Source of the DNA: Alphaproteobacteria bacterium
Lineage (GTDB): Bacteria > Pseudomonadota > Alphaproteobacteria > Ferrovibrionales > Ferrovibrionaceae
Reading direction: 5' to 3'
DNA: 64,000 bases
NCBI GenBank assembly: GCA_017307375.1
Contig: JAFKFH010000007.1
Coordinates: 62,001-126,000 of the forward strand
Positions 6,462-16,591 of the stretch are shown here, one piece after another. Under the pieces are notes generated by a model. That model saw only the letters and a program-made list of their open reading frames with translations, was not told the origin of the DNA and made no database searches. A program made the translations under genes and the position numbers. Position 1 is the first letter of the stretch, and every line of letters begins with the position of its first letter.

Positions 6462-9080
6462 ATGATTTCCTTCGAACCTCCAAGTCGATCCGACCTCGAC
6501 GCGCTCGTCGCGCTGGAAGGGGCATGCTTTGCCACTGACCGCATCGCGCGCCGCAGCTGGTCGCGGCTGATTGCCGTGCCGTCGGCCGGCGTGATCGTGG
6601 CCCGCGCCGATCGCCGGCTGCTCGGTGCCGCGGTGGTACTGTTCAACCGGGCCACCGCGATCGCGCGGCTCTACTCGCTGGCGATCGATCCGTCCCATCG
6701 TGCCCGGGGCCTCGGCCGCGACCTGCTGCGACAGGCGATAGCCGCAGCCACCGCCCGCGACTGCGCGCTGCTGCGGCTCGAATGCCGCTCCGACAATACC
6801 GCCGCCCTGCGCCTCTATCTCGACCTGGGCTTTGCCGCCACCGGCCGCCGCCACGGTTTCTACCAGGACGGCGCGGACGCCGTCGTCATGGAGAAATCGC
6901 TGTGGACCGCCCAAGGCGCCGAGCCGCCGTTCTATGGCCAGACGCTCGATTTCACCTGCGGCCCCTGCGCCCTGATGATGGCGATGGCGGCGCTCGATCC
7001 GTCGACGCGCCTTGATCGCCGCGCCGAGATAGGAGTGTGGCGCGAGGCCACCACGGTGTTCATGGCGTCGGGCCATGGCGGCTGCAGCCCGTTCGGCCTG
7101 GCGCTCGCCGCCACCCGTCGCCGCTTCCGCGCCACCGTCTATGCGCCACCGCCCGGCGTGCTGTTCGTCGACAGCGTACGCGATCCCGACAAGAAGGCGG
7201 TGATCGATCTGGCTGAGCGCGATTTCCTCGATCAGCTGCGCCGCACCGACGCCGAGATCCGCCACCAGCCGTTGCGCCTGGACGGTTTGGTCGAGCATGT
7301 CCGGCGCGGCGACATGCCGCTCGTGATGATCGGCCTGTGGCGGCTGCATCGCGAGCAGGGCGCACATTGGGTAACCGTCGCCGGCTTCGACGGCCATGTC
7401 CTGCGGGTCTTCGACCCGATCTCGGCCAGCGGACCCACCACCATCTCGGCCCGGGAATTCGAACGCATCTCGCGCTACGGCCGCGGGCGCCAAGCCGCCG
7501 CGGTCGTGATTTCAAGGAGAGAGCTGACCATGCCCAATCCCGTCATCATCGTCGACAAGATCACCGACTTCCGATGGCCCGATCCCGAGGGCCGCGTCGT
7601 CACTGCAGACACCTTTCTTGCCGGGGACGGCGGGCTGCGCCGCCGACCCGGGCGGGTGATCAATCTGTGTCGCGACTTCGAGTATCTCGATACCGGATAT
7701 TACTGCTCGCTGGTCGCCGCGGCCCGTGGCGACCGGGTCGTTCCCGATGTCGAGACGCTGCTGGATCTGCAACAGAGGCGGCTGCATGCCGGACGCCTGG
7801 CCCAGCTCGACCGCACGCTGGCTGAAATCGCCGGGCTGCCCGCGGCGATCCGCTCGTTCACCGTTGCCGTCTTTTTCGGTCGCGCTGCCGACCAGGCGTT
7901 CGCCACGCTGGCCGAGCGCAGTTTCGAACTGTTCCGGAGCCCGCTGCTGGAAATCGCGATCGAGCGTCGCGACGGCGACGATGCCTGGACGGTATCGGCG
8001 CTGCGTCCGCTCGATCCGCGCGACATCGCGCCGGCCCAGGATGTGGTCTTCCTCGCCGCCCTCGATGCCTTCACGCGCCGCAACTGGCGACCGGGCCGGA
8101 CGGAATCGGTACCCCGGATGGACCTTGCCGTGCTGCACGATCCGGCGGATACGATGCCGCCGTCGCGGCTGGATACGTTGCACCATCTCGCCAGGGTCGG
8201 CGAGGACATGGGGATCGCGGTCGAGCTGATCCAGCGCAGGGATTTCGCCCGGCTGACCCAGTTCGACGCACTGTTCATCCGCGAGACCACGGCGATTCCG
8301 CACCATACCTTCCGCTTTGCCAGGAAGGCAGCGGCGGCGGGCATGCCGGTCATCGACGATCCCGCCTCGATCCTGCGCTGTACCAACAAGGCCTATCTCG
8401 CCGAACTGCTGCGCGGCCACGGCGTGCCGACGCCCGCCACCCGCATGATCACGCGCCGCACGCTGGGGGCGATCGAGGCCGACCTGGCCTTCCCCGCCGT
8501 CCTCAAGATCCCCGACGGCTCGTTCAGCCGCGGGGTCAAGCGCGCCCGCGACCGGCAGGAGTTCCGCGCCATCGCCGAACTGATGCTGAAGGAGTCGGAA
8601 GTCATCCTGGTCCAGGAATACATGTACACCGAATTCGACTGGCGCGTCGGCGTGCTGGCCGGCGAGCCGCTCTTCGTCGCGCGCTACTACATGTGCGACC
8701 AGCATTGGCAGATCCTGCGCCACGATGCCGACGGCAGTCATGCCGAGGGCCGCACCCAGGCCTTCGCCCTCGCCGATGTGCCACGCGAGGTGCTGGAGGC
8801 CGCCACCCGCAGCGCGCGGCTGATCGGCGACGGGTTCTATGGCGTCGACATCAAGCAGAGGCCCGACGGAGTCTTCGTCATCGAGGTGAACGACAATCCC
8901 AACCTGGATCGCGGTCTGGAAGACGGAATCCTCGGCGACGAACTGTACCGCCGCCTGTTGCGACGGTTCCTGCACCTGGTCGATGCCCGCCACCAGCCCG
9001 AGGTGCCTGTGTTCCGCAAGGCGCGTGGCCTGGCATTGCCGCCGGTGGCGCCGGCCGGGATCGCGGCGATGGTGAACTGA
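6462..9080 (+). CDS. GNAT acetyltransferase / C39-like peptidase / RimK-like ATP-grasp fusion
   Basis: An 872-residue three-module protein. Residues about 1-145 are a GNAT acetyltransferase (acetyl-CoA loop SHRARGLGRDLL; C-terminal LRLYLDLGF). Residues about 150-350 are a papain-like C39-type domain with the Cys motif LDFTCGPCALMMAM and a His in GAHWVTVAGF followed by an Asp (VFDPIS). Residues 357-872 are a RimK-family protein: an N-terminal RLAN-type domain (INLCRDFEYLDTGYYCSLVA), then an ATP-grasp ligase (FPAVLKIPDGSFSRGVKRA; VFVIEVNDNPNLDRG). GNAT/C39 and RimK-like proteins are usually adjacent separate genes. Here the frame is open throughout, yet a strong AAGGAGAG site lies just before Met357 at 7530, so the second half may also be made alone. 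The likely role is ATP-dependent amide-bond formation on a peptide or protein, with trimming and acetylation. The substrate is unknown. Confidence 0.85.
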   Translation: MISFEPPSRSDLDALVALEGACFATDRIARRSWSRLIAVPSAGVIVARADRRLLGAAVVLFNRATAIARLYSLAIDPSHRARGLGRDLLRQAIAAATARDCALLRLECRSDNTAALRLYLDLGFAATGRRHGFYQDGADAVVMEKSLWTAQGAEPPFYGQTLDFTCGPCALMMAMAALDPSTRLDRRAEIGVWREATTVFMASGHGGCSPFGLALAATRRRFRATVYAPPPGVLFVDSVRDPDKKAVIDLAERDFLDQLRRTDAEIRHQPLRLDGLVEHVRRGDMPLVMIGLWRLHREQGAHWVTVAGFDGHVLRVFDPISASGPTTISAREFERISRYGRGRQAAAVVISRRELTMPNPVIIVDKITDFRWPDPEGRVVTADTFLAGDGGLRRRPGRVINLCRDFEYLDTGYYCSLVAAARGDRVVPDVETLLDLQQRRLHAGRLAQLDRTLAEIAGLPAAIRSFTVAVFFGRAADQAFATLAERSFELFRSPLLEIAIERRDGDDAWTVSALRPLDPRDIAPAQDVVFLAALDAFTRRNWRPGRTESVPRMDLAVLHDPADTMPPSRLDTLHHLARVGEDMGIAVELIQRRDFARLTQFDALFIRETTAIPHHTFRFARKAAAAGMPVIDDPASILRCTNKAYLAELLRGHGVPTPATRMITRRTLGAIEADLAFPAVLKIPDGSFSRGVKRARDRQEFRAIAELMLKESEVILVQEYMYTEFDWRVGVLAGEPLFVARYYMCDQHWQILRHDADGSHAEGRTQAFALADVPREVLEAATRSARLIGDGFYGVDIKQRPDGVFVIEVNDNPNLDRGLEDGILGDELYRRLLRRFLHLVDARHQPEVPVFRKARGLALPPVAPAGIAAMVN
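7513..7532 (+). promoter_or_regulatory. Internal ribosome-binding site and ATG in the fusion gene
   Basis: AAGGAGAG followed about eight bases later by the in-frame ATG at 7530 (MPNPVIIVDK), exactly at the junction between the GNAT/C39 half and the RimK-like half. Stand-alone RimK-like relatives normally begin at this position. It suggests an additional translation start producing a 516-residue ATP-grasp protein. Confidence 0.55.
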
Positions 9081-9196
9081 TGTCGAAGCCGACCGTTGCG
9101 GAGGTGCTGGGCGAAGCCGGCGTGCTGCTCCTGGGCTTCCTGGCGGCGATCCTGGCCGTCGAACTCGTGGCCGCCGTCTATATGGAATTTATATGA
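9080..9196 (+). CDS. Very small membrane protein (38 residues)
   Basis: The ATG shares one base with the stop of the fusion gene (TGATG), which indicates translational coupling. The product is almost entirely one transmembrane helix (GVLLLGFLAAILAVELVAAV) preceded by a short charged N-terminus, MSKPTVAEVLGEA. No family was recognised. Its last codons overlap AT-rich element copy 2. Together with the 72-residue protein at the other side it brackets the fusion gene, so all three may form one membrane-associated unit. It is too short for homology to be judged by eye. Confidence 0.6.
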   Translation: MSKPTVAEVLGEAGVLLLGFLAAILAVELVAAVYMEFI

Positions 9197-9201
9197 GACC
9201 G
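9178..9201 (+). promoter_or_regulatory. AT-rich element, copy 2, upstream of kdp
   Basis: ATAT-N7-ATAT (9180-9183 and 9191-9194), identical to the 6049-6072 element at 19 of 24 positions, and likewise ending 85-86 nt before the next start codon. It is a candidate binding site for the kdp regulator, for example KdpE. The regulator assignment is inference from position only. Confidence 0.5.
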
Positions 9202-9286
9202 CCCTGGCGGCACGTCTCGAATCTATATGCCGTTCCGGCCGACACTGCCCCCATGGAAAACCGCTTGACCGTCCGGGAGATCCAAC

Positions 9287-9370
9287 GTGTCAGACCTGCT
9301 TCTGCTTGGCCTCGGCCTGGGCTTCTTCGCGATAAGCGTCCTCTACGCCGTCGCCTGCGATCACCTCTGA
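9287..9370 (+). CDS. Kdp-associated leader micropeptide (27 residues)
   Basis: GTG start with an upstream GGGAGA. The product reads as one hydrophobic helix, LLLLGLGLGFFAISVLYAVA, and ends CDHL. Very similar peptides ending in ACDRL or ACDHL are common directly upstream of kdpF or kdpA in proteobacteria, usually unannotated. It is distinct from KdpF, which follows 11 bases later. It may be an extra small subunit of the Kdp complex or a regulatory micropeptide. Its function is not established. Confidence 0.65.
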   Translation: MSDLLLLGLGLGFFAISVLYAVACDHL

Positions 9371-9381
9371 AGGAGAGGATG

Positions 9382-9471
9382 ATGACCATCGACTATGTCC
9401 TCGGCGGCCTCGTGACCGCCGGCCTGCTCGCCTATCTCGTCTATGCCCTGATCTACCCCGAGCGGTTCTGA
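9382..9471 (+). CDS. kdpF: KdpF, small stabilising subunit of the potassium ATPase
   Basis: A 29-residue hydrophobic peptide, [20 protein letters not shown], with a C-terminal YPERF that is typical of KdpF. AGGAGAGG lies immediately upstream; its spacing favours the second of two adjacent ATG codons (9379 and 9382). KdpF is a single-span subunit that stabilises the KdpABC complex in the inner membrane. kdpA begins 10 bases downstream. Confidence 0.85.
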   Translation: MTIDYVLGGLVTAGLLAYLVYALIYPERF

Positions 9472-9481
9472 GGCCCCGATC

Positions 9482-11185
9482 ATGACCGCCAATGGCTGGA
9501 TCCAGATCGCGCTCTACTGCGTGATCGTCACCGCGCTCGTCAAGCCGCTCGGCGGCTACATGCACCGGGTCTTCTCGGGCGAGCGCACGTTCCTCTCGCC
9601 GATCCTGGCGCCGGTCGAGCACGGCCTCTATGCGCTCGCCGGCGTCGATCGCAAGGCCGAGCAGCATTGGGTGACCTACGCGGTCGCGATGCTGTTCTTC
9701 AGCGTCGCCGGTTTCGTCAGCCTGTACGCGCTGCAGCGTTTCCAGAACGTCCTGCCGTTCAACCCGGAAGGCCTCGACGCAGTCACTCCCGACCTCGCCT
9801 TCAACACCTCGGTCAGCTTCATCTCGAACACCAACTGGCAGTCCTACGTGCCGGAAAGCACGATGAGCTACCTGGTGCAGATGCTGGGCCTGACCGTCCA
9901 CAACTTCGTCTCGGCCGCGACCGGCATCGGGCTGGCCCTGGCCCTGATCCGCGGATTCGCTCGCCGTTCGGCGCGCACCGTCGGCAATTTCTGGGTCGAC
10001 ATGACCCGGGCTGTTCTCTACGTGCTGCTGCCGATCTCGATCGTCGTCGGCCTGTTCTTCGTCTGGCAGGGCACGCCACAGAACCTGGACGCCTATGTCC
10101 AGGCCACGACGCTCGAAGGGGCCCGGCAGACCATCGCGCAGGGGCCGGTCGCCTCGCAGGAGGTGATCAAGATGCTCGGCACGAACGGCGGCGGGTTCTT
10201 CAACGCCAACTCGGCGCATCCCTATGAGAACCCGAATGCCCTCACCAACCTGGTCCAGATGGTGCTGATCTTCGCGTTGGGCGCGGGTCTGACCAACGTC
10301 TTCGGGCGCATGGTCGGCGACCAGCGCCAGGGTTGGGCGATCTTCGCCGCGATGGGGATCCTGTTCGTCGCCGGGGTCGCCGTCCTCTACTGGGCCGAGG
10401 CCGCGGGCAATCCGGCCTTCGCCGCCCTGGGGCTCGATCCCGCCAACATGGAGGGCAAGGAGGTGCGCTTCGGTATCGCCAACTCGGCCCTGTTCGCCGC
10501 GATCACCACCGCGGCCTCCTGCGGTGCCGTCATCGCCATGCACGATGCCCTGACGCCGCTGGGCGGGCTGATCCCGCTGGTCAACATGATGCTGGGCGAG
10601 ATCATCGTCGGCGGCGTCGGCGCCGGTCTCTACGGCATGCTGATCATGGCGGTGATCGCCGTCTTCATCGCCGGGCTGATGGTCGGTCGCACGCCGGAAT
10701 ATCTCGGCAAGAAGATCGAGGCCAAGGAAGTCAAGATGGCGATGCTGGCCATCCTGATCCTGCCGCTCTCCATCCTCGGCCTGACGGCGGTCGCGGTCGT
10801 CGTCGCGCCGGGCCTGGCCGGCCTTGCCAATGCCGGTCCGCACGGCTTTTCCGAGGCGCTCTACGCCTATACCTCGGCAACGGCGAACAACGGTTCAGCC
10901 TTTGCCGGGCTCGGCGCCAACTCGCCCTTCTACAACACCACGCTCGGCGTCGCCATGCTGGTCGGCCGCTTCCTGATGATCGTGCCGATGTTGGCGATCG
11001 CCGGCTCGCTCGCCGCCAAGAAGCTCGCCGCCCCCTCCGCCGGCACGCTGCCTACTCACGGCGGGCTGTTCGTCGGGCTGCTGGTCGGGGTCATCCTGAT
11101 CGTCGGCGGCCTGACCTATTTCCCCGCCCTGTCGCTCGGCCCGATCGTCGAGCATTTCGCGATGCTCGCCGGCAACCTGTACTGA
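9482..11185 (+). CDS. kdpA: KdpA, potassium-binding and translocating subunit
   Basis: A 567-residue polytopic membrane protein of normal KdpA length. It starts [20 protein letters not shown]. Selectivity-filter-type segments are present: [35 protein letters not shown] and [14 protein letters not shown]. In the Kdp complex KdpA forms the potassium channel-like subunit coupled to the KdpB P-type ATPase. It lies within kdpFABC, followed 17 bases later by kdpB. Confidence 0.97.
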   Translation: MTANGWIQIALYCVIVTALVKPLGGYMHRVFSGERTFLSPILAPVEHGLYALAGVDRKAEQHWVTYAVAMLFFSVAGFVSLYALQRFQNVLPFNPEGLDAVTPDLAFNTSVSFISNTNWQSYVPESTMSYLVQMLGLTVHNFVSAATGIGLALALIRGFARRSARTVGNFWVDMTRAVLYVLLPISIVVGLFFVWQGTPQNLDAYVQATTLEGARQTIAQGPVASQEVIKMLGTNGGGFFNANSAHPYENPNALTNLVQMVLIFALGAGLTNVFGRMVGDQRQGWAIFAAMGILFVAGVAVLYWAEAAGNPAFAALGLDPANMEGKEVRFGIANSALFAAITTAASCGAVIAMHDALTPLGGLIPLVNMMLGEIIVGGVGAGLYGMLIMAVIAVFIAGLMVGRTPEYLGKKIEAKEVKMAMLAILILPLSILGLTAVAVVVAPGLAGLANAGPHGFSEALYAYTSATANNGSAFAGLGANSPFYNTTLGVAMLVGRFLMIVPMLAIAGSLAAKKLAAPSAGTLPTHGGLFVGLLVGVILIVGGLTYFPALSLGPIVEHFAMLAGNLY

Positions 11186-11202
11186 GAGATCGAGAAACGA
11201 TC

Positions 11203-13284
11203 ATGACCGTGTCCCGTACCAGCGCCGCCACCCTGCTGGACCCGAAGATCCTCGCGCCCGCCATGGGCCAGGCCTTCGTCAAGCTCGACCCCAGGCTGAT
11301 GATCAAGAACCCGGTGATGTTCGTGGTTGAGGTCGTGGCGGTGCTGACCACTGTGCTGTTCGTCCGCGATCTGCTCACCGGCGCCGGCAACTACGGCTTC
11401 TCGTTCCAGATCAATCTGTGGCTCTGGGTCACCGTGCTGTTCGCCAATTTCGCCGAGGCGGTCGCCGAAGGTCGCGGCAAGGCCCAGGCCGCCACGCTGC
11501 GCAAGACCAAGACCGACACGATCGCAAAGCTGCTCGATGGCCGCCAGGTGCCGGCGACGAGCCTGAAACCCGGCGATGTCGTGCTGGTCGAGGCCGGTGA
11601 CCTGATCCCGTCCGATGGCGAGGTGATCGAGGGCGTGGCCTCGGTCAACGAGGCGGCGATAACCGGCGAATCCGCGCCGGTGATCCGGGAAAGCGGCGGC
11701 GACCGCTCGGCCGTCACCGGCGGCACCCAGGTCATATCCGACTGGATCAAGGTACGGATCACCGCGGCGCCGGGCTCGACCTTCATCGACCGGATGATCG
11801 CCCTGGTCGAGGGCGCGCAGCGCCAGAAGACCCCGAACGAAATCGCGCTGAACATCCTGCTCGCCGGCATGACCATCATCTTCGTCTTCGCCGTGGCGAC
11901 GATACCGAGCTTTGCGGCCTATGCCGGCGGCAATCTCGGCGTGCTGGTGCTGGTGGCGCTGTTCGTCACGCTGATCCCGACCACGATCGGCGCGCTGCTC
12001 TCGGCCATCGGCATCGCCGGCATGGATCGCCTGGTCCGTTTCAACGTGCTGGCGATGTCGGGCCGCGCGGTCGAGGCGGCGGGCGACGTCGATACCCTGC
12101 TGCTCGACAAGACCGGCACGATCACGCTGGGCAACCGCCAGGCGACCGAGTTCCTGCCGATCTCCGGCGTGGCCGAGCGCGAGCTGGCCGAAGCCGCGCA
12201 ACTCGCCTCGCTGTCGGACGAGACGCCCGAAGGCCGCTCGATCGTCGTGCTGGCCAAGGAGCGCTATGGGCTGCGCGCCGCCGACCTGGATCCTGCGCAT
12301 GCGCATTTCGTGCCGTTTACCGCCCAGACCCGGCTCAGCGGCGTCGACATTCAGGGCGTCTCGATCCGCAAAGGCGCGGTCGACGCGGTGCTCGCCCATG
12401 TGCAGCCGGCGCCAAGATCGAACGGCCGCGCCGTCGCCATGGCCGTCCGCGCGGCGACGCCGGATGCGGCATCGCGCGAAATTGCCGCGCTGGCCGAGCG
12501 CATCGCCCGCGCCGGCGGCACCCCGCTCGCCGTCGCCCGCGATGGCCGGCTGCTGGGCGTCATCCACCTCAAGGATATCGTCAAGGGCGGCATCAAGGAG
12601 CGCTTCGCGGCCTTGCGCCAGATGGGTATCCGCACGGTGATGATCACCGGCGACAATCCGCTGACCGCGGCGGCCATCGCCGCCGAATCCGGGGTCGACG
12701 ACTTCCTGGCCCAGGCCACGCCCGAAGCCAAGCTCAAGCTGATCCGCGACGAGCAGGCGCAGGGCAAGCTGGTCGCCATGTGCGGCGATGGCACCAACGA
12801 CGCGCCGGCGCTGGCGCAGGCCGATGTCGGCGTGGCGATGAACACCGGGACCATGGCGGCGCGCGAGGCCGGCAACATGGTCGACCTGGACAGTGACCCG
12901 ACCAAGCTGATCGAGATCGTCGAGATCGGCAAGCAGCTCCTGATGACCCGCGGCGCGCTGACCACGTTCTCGATCGCCAACGACGTGGCAAAATACTTCG
13001 CGATCATCCCGGCGATGTTCGTGGCCTTCTACCCGCAGCTCGGCGCCCTGAACGTGATGGGTCTGTCGACGCCACAGAGCGCGATCCTGTCGGCGATCGT
13101 CTTCAATGCGCTGATCATCGTCGCGCTGATCCCGCTGGCCCTGCGCGGCGTCACCTATCGCGCCGTCGGCGCCGCCGCGATCCTGCGCCGCAATCTGCTG
13201 ATCTACGGCCTTGGCGGCATCGTGGTGCCTTTCGTCGGCATCAAGCTGCTGGACATGCTGATCACCGCCATCGGCCTTGCCTGA
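11203..13284 (+). CDS. kdpB: KdpB, P-type ATPase subunit
   Basis: A 693-residue P-type ATPase. The phosphorylated Asp is residue 302 in [15 protein letters not shown]. The actuator motif [14 protein letters not shown], the nucleotide-binding residues around KGAVDAVL and the hinge motif [20 protein letters not shown] are all present. It hydrolyses ATP to drive potassium uptake through KdpA. The ATG at 11203 is chosen because it follows kdpA closely and gives the standard N-terminus. Confidence 0.97.
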   Translation: MTVSRTSAATLLDPKILAPAMGQAFVKLDPRLMIKNPVMFVVEVVAVLTTVLFVRDLLTGAGNYGFSFQINLWLWVTVLFANFAEAVAEGRGKAQAATLRKTKTDTIAKLLDGRQVPATSLKPGDVVLVEAGDLIPSDGEVIEGVASVNEAAITGESAPVIRESGGDRSAVTGGTQVISDWIKVRITAAPGSTFIDRMIALVEGAQRQKTPNEIALNILLAGMTIIFVFAVATIPSFAAYAGGNLGVLVLVALFVTLIPTTIGALLSAIGIAGMDRLVRFNVLAMSGRAVEAAGDVDTLLLDKTGTITLGNRQATEFLPISGVAERELAEAAQLASLSDETPEGRSIVVLAKERYGLRAADLDPAHAHFVPFTAQTRLSGVDIQGVSIRKGAVDAVLAHVQPAPRSNGRAVAMAVRAATPDAASREIAALAERIARAGGTPLAVARDGRLLGVIHLKDIVKGGIKERFAALRQMGIRTVMITGDNPLTAAAIAAESGVDDFLAQATPEAKLKLIRDEQAQGKLVAMCGDGTNDAPALAQADVGVAMNTGTMAAREAGNMVDLDSDPTKLIEIVEIGKQLLMTRGALTTFSIANDVAKYFAIIPAMFVAFYPQLGALNVMGLSTPQSAILSAIVFNALIIVALIPLALRGVTYRAVGAAAILRRNLLIYGLGGIVVPFVGIKLLDMLITAIGLA

Positions 13285-13295
13285 GGAGCCTGCCC

Positions 13296-13901
13296 ATGTT
13301 CGCCCAGATCCGTCCCGCCCTCGTCATGATCATCGGCCTCAGCCTGATCACCGGGCTTGCCTATCCGCTCGGCATGACCGGCCTGGCCCAACTGGTCTTT
13401 CCCGAGCAGGCCGGCGGCAGCCTGGTCGTCAGGAACGGCCAGGTGATCGGCTCGGCCCTGATCGGCCAGAACTTCACCGCCGAGAGGTATTTCCATGGCC
13501 GCCCGTCGGCGACCACCGCGGCCGATCCGGCCGATGCCACGAAGTCGGTGGCGGCACCCTACAATGCCGCGAATTCGTCGGGTGCCAATGCCGGCCCGAC
13601 TTCCAAGGCGCTGATCGAGCGGATGACGGCCGACGTCGACGCGCTGAAGGCGGGGAATCCGGCGGCGCCCGTGCCGATCGACCTCGTGACGACCTCGGCC
13701 TCGGGCCTTGATCCCGACATCACCCCGGCGGCGGCCCTGTTCCAGGTGCCGCGCGTCGCCAAGGCGCGGGGGCTGGCCCCGGAGCAGGTCGCGGCACTGG
13801 TCACCGAGCACACCCAGGGCCGCTTGCTCGGCCTGATCGGCGAGCCGCGGGTCAATGTGCTCGGCCTCAACTTGGCTCTCGATGCGATCGGCGCTAAGTA
13901 G
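13296..13901 (+). CDS. kdpC: KdpC, accessory subunit of the potassium ATPase
   Basis: A 201-residue protein with one N-terminal transmembrane helix ([20 protein letters not shown]) and a periplasmic domain with typical KdpC blocks: [48 protein letters not shown] and [10 protein letters not shown]. KdpC increases the ATP affinity of KdpB and is needed for assembly. It starts 11 bases after kdpB. Confidence 0.97.
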   Translation: MFAQIRPALVMIIGLSLITGLAYPLGMTGLAQLVFPEQAGGSLVVRNGQVIGSALIGQNFTAERYFHGRPSATTAADPADATKSVAAPYNAANSSGANAGPTSKALIERMTADVDALKAGNPAAPVPIDLVTTSASGLDPDITPAAALFQVPRVAKARGLAPEQVAALVTEHTQGRLLGLIGEPRVNVLGLNLALDAIGAK

Positions 13902-13906
13902 AGGGA

Positions 13907-16591
13907 ATGGACGCAACCGCCGACCGTGACGGCCGCCCGTCGCCCGATGCCCTGCTGGCCGAGGCCCGCCGGGACGGCCGCGGGCGGCTGAAGGTTTTCC
14001 TGGGGGCCGCCCCCGGGGTCGGCAAGACCTACGAGATGCTGCAGTCGGCGCATGCCCGCAGGCAGGAAGGCGTCGACGTCGTGGTCGGCATCGTCGAGAC
14101 CCACGGGCGGCGCGAGACGGCGGCACAGCTGCAGGGCCTCGAAGTCGTGCCGACCCGGGCGGTCGAGTACAAGGGCAGGACGCTCCAGGAAATGGACCTG
14201 GATGCGGTGCTGCACCGCCGCCCGGCGCTGGTCCTGGTCGACGAGTTCGCCCATACCAACGCGCCGGGCAGCCGCCACCCGAAGCGCTATCTCGACGTCG
14301 AGGAACTTCTCGACGCCGGTATCGACGTCTACACGACGCTCAATATCCAGCATCTGGAAAGCCTCAACGATATCGTTGCCCGCATTACCCGGGTCCGCGT
14401 GCGCGAAACCGTACCCGATGCGGTCATCGACCGCGCCGATGATGTCGAAGTGATCGACCTGGCGCCGGAAGAACTGATCCGCCGCCTGCAGGAAGGCAAG
14501 GTCTACCTGCCGGCGCAGGCCGAGCGGGCGATCCGCCATTATTTCAAGCCCGGCAACCTGACGGCGCTGCGCGAACTGGCGCTGCGCCGTACCGCACAGC
14601 GGGTTTCCGACCAGGTCGTCAGCTACATGCAGGCGCATGCGATCCCAGGGCCCTGGGCCACGGGAGATCGGGTGCTGGTGGTGATCGGCGATGGGGCCGA
14701 CGGCGACGAGGCGGTCCGCTATGGCCGGCAATACGCCGAGCGCCTGCGGGCGCCCTGGGCGGCGATTCATGTCGAGACCGCGCGCAGCCGCCGCCTGCCG
14801 GAGGCCCGGCGCGACCGGGTGGCCGACAGTCTGCGTCTCGCCCAGCGACTGGGGGGCGATGCGGTGACGATCCCGGCATCCGATCTGGCCGCCGGCGTCA
14901 TCGACTACGCACGGGACGGCAATTTCACTCAGATCGTCATGGCGCGGCCGCGTCTGCCGCGCTGGCGCGATCCATTCCGGCTTGCCGATCTGGATCGCCT
15001 GATGGCGGCGGCGCGCGACATTGCAGTCCATGTGATCCCCGTCGAGGCCGAGGATGCGCCCGTCCTGGCATCGGATGGTCCATCCGCGATCGACCCGCGC
15101 GCCTATCTCGGCAGTGCCGCGGCCGTGGTGGCGGCGGTGGTGATCGGCATGGCGTTGCGCGAATTCCTCGCGGTATCCAACGTGGCGCTGGGCTTTCTTA
15201 CGGCGGTCCTGGTGGCCGGCGTCGCCTATGGCCTGTGGCCGGCGCTGTTTGCGGGTTTCGCCGGCGCGCTGGCCTACAATTTTTTCTTCCTCGAGCCGCT
15301 CTATACCTTCACGATCACCGATCCCGAGAACATCGTCGCCTTGTTCTTCTTCGCGGTCGTCGCGGTCATCGCCGGCAATCTCGCCGCCCGCGTGCGCGAT
15401 CAGGCGATGGCGGCCCGCGCCCGGGCGCTGACCGCCGACAACCTCTACCAGTTCAGCCGCAAGCTGGCGGTGGCTGCCTCGATCGACGATCTTCTGTGGG
15501 CGGTTGCCTATCAGGTCGCGCTGATGCTGAAGATGCGGGTGGTGATCCTGCTGCCCGAGGGCGAGACCGTTGCGGTCCGTGCCGGCTATCCGCCGGAAGA
15601 CATGCTCGACGAGGCCGATATTGCCGCGGCGATCTGGTGCTGGCGCAACAACCAGCCGGCCGGCCGCGGCGCCGATACCCTGCCCGGGGCCCGGCGACTG
15701 TTCCTGCCGATGCGGACGGCGCGCGGTGCCGTAGGGGTCGTCGGGCTGGACAGCGACCGGCCAGGGCCGCTGCTGTCGCCCGACCAGCGCCGGCTGCTCG
15801 ATGCGCTGGCCGATCAGGCCGCCCTGGCGATCGAGCGCGTCAACCTCGCCCAGGACGTCGATCGCGCGCGGATGACGGCGGAGACCGAGCGGCTGCGCTC
15901 GGCCCTGCTGACGTCGATCTCGCACGATCTGCGCACGCCGCTCGCCTCGATTCTCGGATCGGCCACGAGTCTTGCCGCCTATCACGGCGTGCTGGCCGAA
16001 CCCGATCGCATGGCGCTGATCGGCACGATCCAGGACGAAGCCGAGCGGCTCAACCGCTTCATCGCCAACCTGCTCGACATGACCCGGCTCGAATCCGGCG
16101 CGATCGTGCCGAAGACGACGGCGGTCGATCTGGGCGATGTCGCCGGTAGCGCGCTGGGCCGCGCCGCCAAGGTCCTGGGCGATCGGCCGATCACCGTCGA
16201 CCTGCCGGCGACGCTGCCGCTGGTACAGGTCGATCCGGTGCTTCTGGAGCAGGTTCTGTTCAATCTGCTCGACAATGCCGCCAAATATGCCCCTGCCGGG
16301 TCGGCGATCCGGCTGGAGGCGGCGGCGGCGGGAAGCATCGTGCGCCTGCAGGTGATGGACGAGGGCGAGGGCATTCCCCCCGACGACGTCGAACGGATCT
16401 TCGACAAGTTCTATCGGATCCGCGCTGCCGACCGGCAGCGCGCCGGCACGGGACTCGGGCTTGCCATCGCGCGCGGCTTCATCGACGTCATGGGTGGCTC
16501 GATCGTCGCCGGCAACCGGACCGACCGTTCGGGCGCGGTGTTCACCCTGACCCTGCCCATCGCCGATGTGGAGGCGGAGATTCCGGAATGA
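13907..16591 (+). CDS. kdpD: KdpD, sensor histidine kinase for potassium limitation
   Basis: An 894-residue sensor kinase. The N-terminal KdpD domain has a Walker A motif (GAAPGVGKTYEML, near residue 35) and VDEFAHTNAPGSRHPKRY. A USP-like domain follows (about residues 250-370), then four closely spaced transmembrane helices (about 400-500), a GAF-like region, HisKA (ISHDLRTPLASILGSATSL) and HATPase (LLDNAAKYAP; GTGLGLAIARG). It phosphorylates KdpE when potassium is low. It is transcribed directly after kdpC and overlaps kdpE by 4 bases (ATGA), so structural and regulatory genes probably share one transcript. Confidence 0.96.
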   Translation: MDATADRDGRPSPDALLAEARRDGRGRLKVFLGAAPGVGKTYEMLQSAHARRQEGVDVVVGIVETHGRRETAAQLQGLEVVPTRAVEYKGRTLQEMDLDAVLHRRPALVLVDEFAHTNAPGSRHPKRYLDVEELLDAGIDVYTTLNIQHLESLNDIVARITRVRVRETVPDAVIDRADDVEVIDLAPEELIRRLQEGKVYLPAQAERAIRHYFKPGNLTALRELALRRTAQRVSDQVVSYMQAHAIPGPWATGDRVLVVIGDGADGDEAVRYGRQYAERLRAPWAAIHVETARSRRLPEARRDRVADSLRLAQRLGGDAVTIPASDLAAGVIDYARDGNFTQIVMARPRLPRWRDPFRLADLDRLMAAARDIAVHVIPVEAEDAPVLASDGPSAIDPRAYLGSAAAVVAAVVIGMALREFLAVSNVALGFLTAVLVAGVAYGLWPALFAGFAGALAYNFFFLEPLYTFTITDPENIVALFFFAVVAVIAGNLAARVRDQAMAARARALTADNLYQFSRKLAVAASIDDLLWAVAYQVALMLKMRVVILLPEGETVAVRAGYPPEDMLDEADIAAAIWCWRNNQPAGRGADTLPGARRLFLPMRTARGAVGVVGLDSDRPGPLLSPDQRRLLDALADQAALAIERVNLAQDVDRARMTAETERLRSALLTSISHDLRTPLASILGSATSLAAYHGVLAEPDRMALIGTIQDEAERLNRFIANLLDMTRLESGAIVPKTTAVDLGDVAGSALGRAAKVLGDRPITVDLPATLPLVQVDPVLLEQVLFNLLDNAAKYAPAGSAIRLEAAAAGSIVRLQVMDEGEGIPPDDVERIFDKFYRIRAADRQRAGTGLGLAIARGFIDVMGGSIVAGNRTDRSGAVFTLTLPIADVEAEIPE

